Assembly (NCBI RefSeq): GCF_001611555.1
Contig: NZ_LSGP01000020.1
Coordinates: 94,001-158,000, forward strand
DNA from: Anaerosporomusa subterranea
GTDB lineage: Bacteria > Bacillota > Negativicutes > Sporomusales > Acetonemataceae
DNA length: 64,000 nucleotides
Reading direction: 5' to 3'
A program made the translations under genes and the position numbers. Below, piece after piece: positions 63,590 to 64,000 of this stretch (position 1 is its first letter; every line of letters begins with the position of its first letter). Below the pieces are notes generated by a model that had not been told where the DNA came from, ran no database searches, and saw only the letters and a list, made by a program, of their open reading frames with translations.

Positions 63590-64000
63590 GTGGAACGAAG
63601 TCACTTGCTCATGACTCTGCTGGGACTTGGCCGAATTGGCAGACGCAAGGCGGAATTTATCTGTACTCACAATTCGTTAGCCATTATTGAGGCTGGACTT
63701 GGTGCGCTGACTGCCAAGGGTCTGTTGCCGAAGTCGGTTACCCAGACTGCTATTGAGCAAGCGGTACGCAGCGCGGCGGCCAGCATCAGCCTCTGTCACG
63801 AACACGGCTGGCAAATAGTCAATAAGCTAGACCCCGGCTTTCCCTGCCGCCTGCAGCAGATCTCCGATCCACCTGTTTTGCTGTACTGCCATGGAGATAC
63901 TGCGGGTCTGAGCGCGTTTCCTAGTGTGGCGGTAATTGGTACTCGCGCCCCTTCGCCGGCGGCAGAGGCGACAGCCTATTTTCTGGGGCGGCAGCTAGCG
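63590..64000 (+). CDS. dprA: DNA-processing protein DprA-like, N-terminal part (runs off window)
   Basis: 137 codons are visible from the GTG at 63590, with AGGGGGAAG upstream. The N-terminal helical region (LLMTLLGLGRIGRRKAEFIC) is followed by LDPGFPCRLQQISDPPVLLYC and VAVIGTRAPSPAAEATAYFL, matching the start of the Rossmann-like DprA/Smf domain (VAIVGTRxPTxYG pattern). DprA loads RecA on incoming single-stranded DNA. The C-terminal part lies beyond the right edge. Confidence 0.85.
   Translation, partial: MERSHLLMTLLGLGRIGRRKAEFICTHNSLAIIEAGLGALTAKGLLPKSVTQTAIEQAVRSAAASISLCHEHGWQIVNKLDPGFPCRLQQISDPPVLLYCHGDTAGLSAFPSVAVIGTRAPSPAAEATAYFLGRQLA

Overview
The window is a chromosomal replication-origin region from an anaerobic, spore-forming Firmicute. 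The gene set and order fit the Negativicutes, probably a Sporomusa/Pelosinus-like member of the Sporomusaceae; this placement is inferred from gene content, not from a database search. Pointers are: dnaA-dnaN-yaaA-recF-DUF721-remB-gyrB running left and rpmH-rnpA-yidD-yidC-jag-mnmE-mnmG-rsmG-noc running right from oriC; a soj/spo0J-type parAB pair; the spore protein YyaC; anaerobic enzymes (pyruvate formate-lyase, HydF, archaeal-type glutamate synthase); and a selenocysteine system.

Layout. 1-1435 holds the 5' part of kdpD (minus). 1440-3400 is a poorly packed stretch with two candidate micro-ORFs, decayed nrdD and nrdG fragments, and a tandem pair of homologous 45-aa genes, each with a very strong Shine-Dalgarno and its own hairpin. 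3400-11240 carries the replication initiation operon, with DnaA boxes on both sides of dnaA. 11241-18557 is the ribosome/RNase P/membrane insertase/tRNA modification/nucleoid occlusion run. 19010-27232 has metH (minus), parA, parB, an aspartase-type lyase, hydF and a cysteine-desulfurase-like gene; parS-like sites lie inside metH, inside parB and at the parB/lyase junction. 27327-31559 is a cell-envelope/sporulation stretch (DUF554, DUF4446, LytM peptidase, bactofilin, YkuS-like, YyaC).

31814-35070 is selA-selB. 35207-40700 is a glutamate synthase operon behind a ykkC-type riboswitch (most likely the ppGpp class), followed by the branched-chain amino acid importer livJHMGF and an AcuB-like CBS-ACT sensor protein (to 46636). 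A CDF metal exporter has a structured leader and a run of ten Gs ahead of its start. 48804-51741 is a selenium locus: selD itself contains an in-frame UGA at the catalytic position, followed by yedF, a DUF3343 gene, mscS and DUF951. 51896-55036 is pflB-pflA behind a ZTP (pfl) riboswitch. A DUF6448 exported protein and a Crp/Fnr regulator are divergent. The right end holds ychF, thpR, a HAD phosphatase, murI, a GNAT, an FRG-domain protein, an isochorismatase-like hydrolase, the rpsF-ssb-rpsR operon and the start of a dprA-like gene.

How it works together: selA, selB and selD would make and insert selenocysteine, and SelD needs that same machinery to be translated. The GOGAT and Liv loci join ammonia assimilation to branched-chain amino acid uptake. 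Intergenic space is rich in at least three families of structured repeats. The family with strongly covarying outer stems (near 13.4, 46.8 and 51.8 kb) is the least familiar structure seen here. No CRISPR array, prophage, transposase or tRNA/rRNA gene was recognised.
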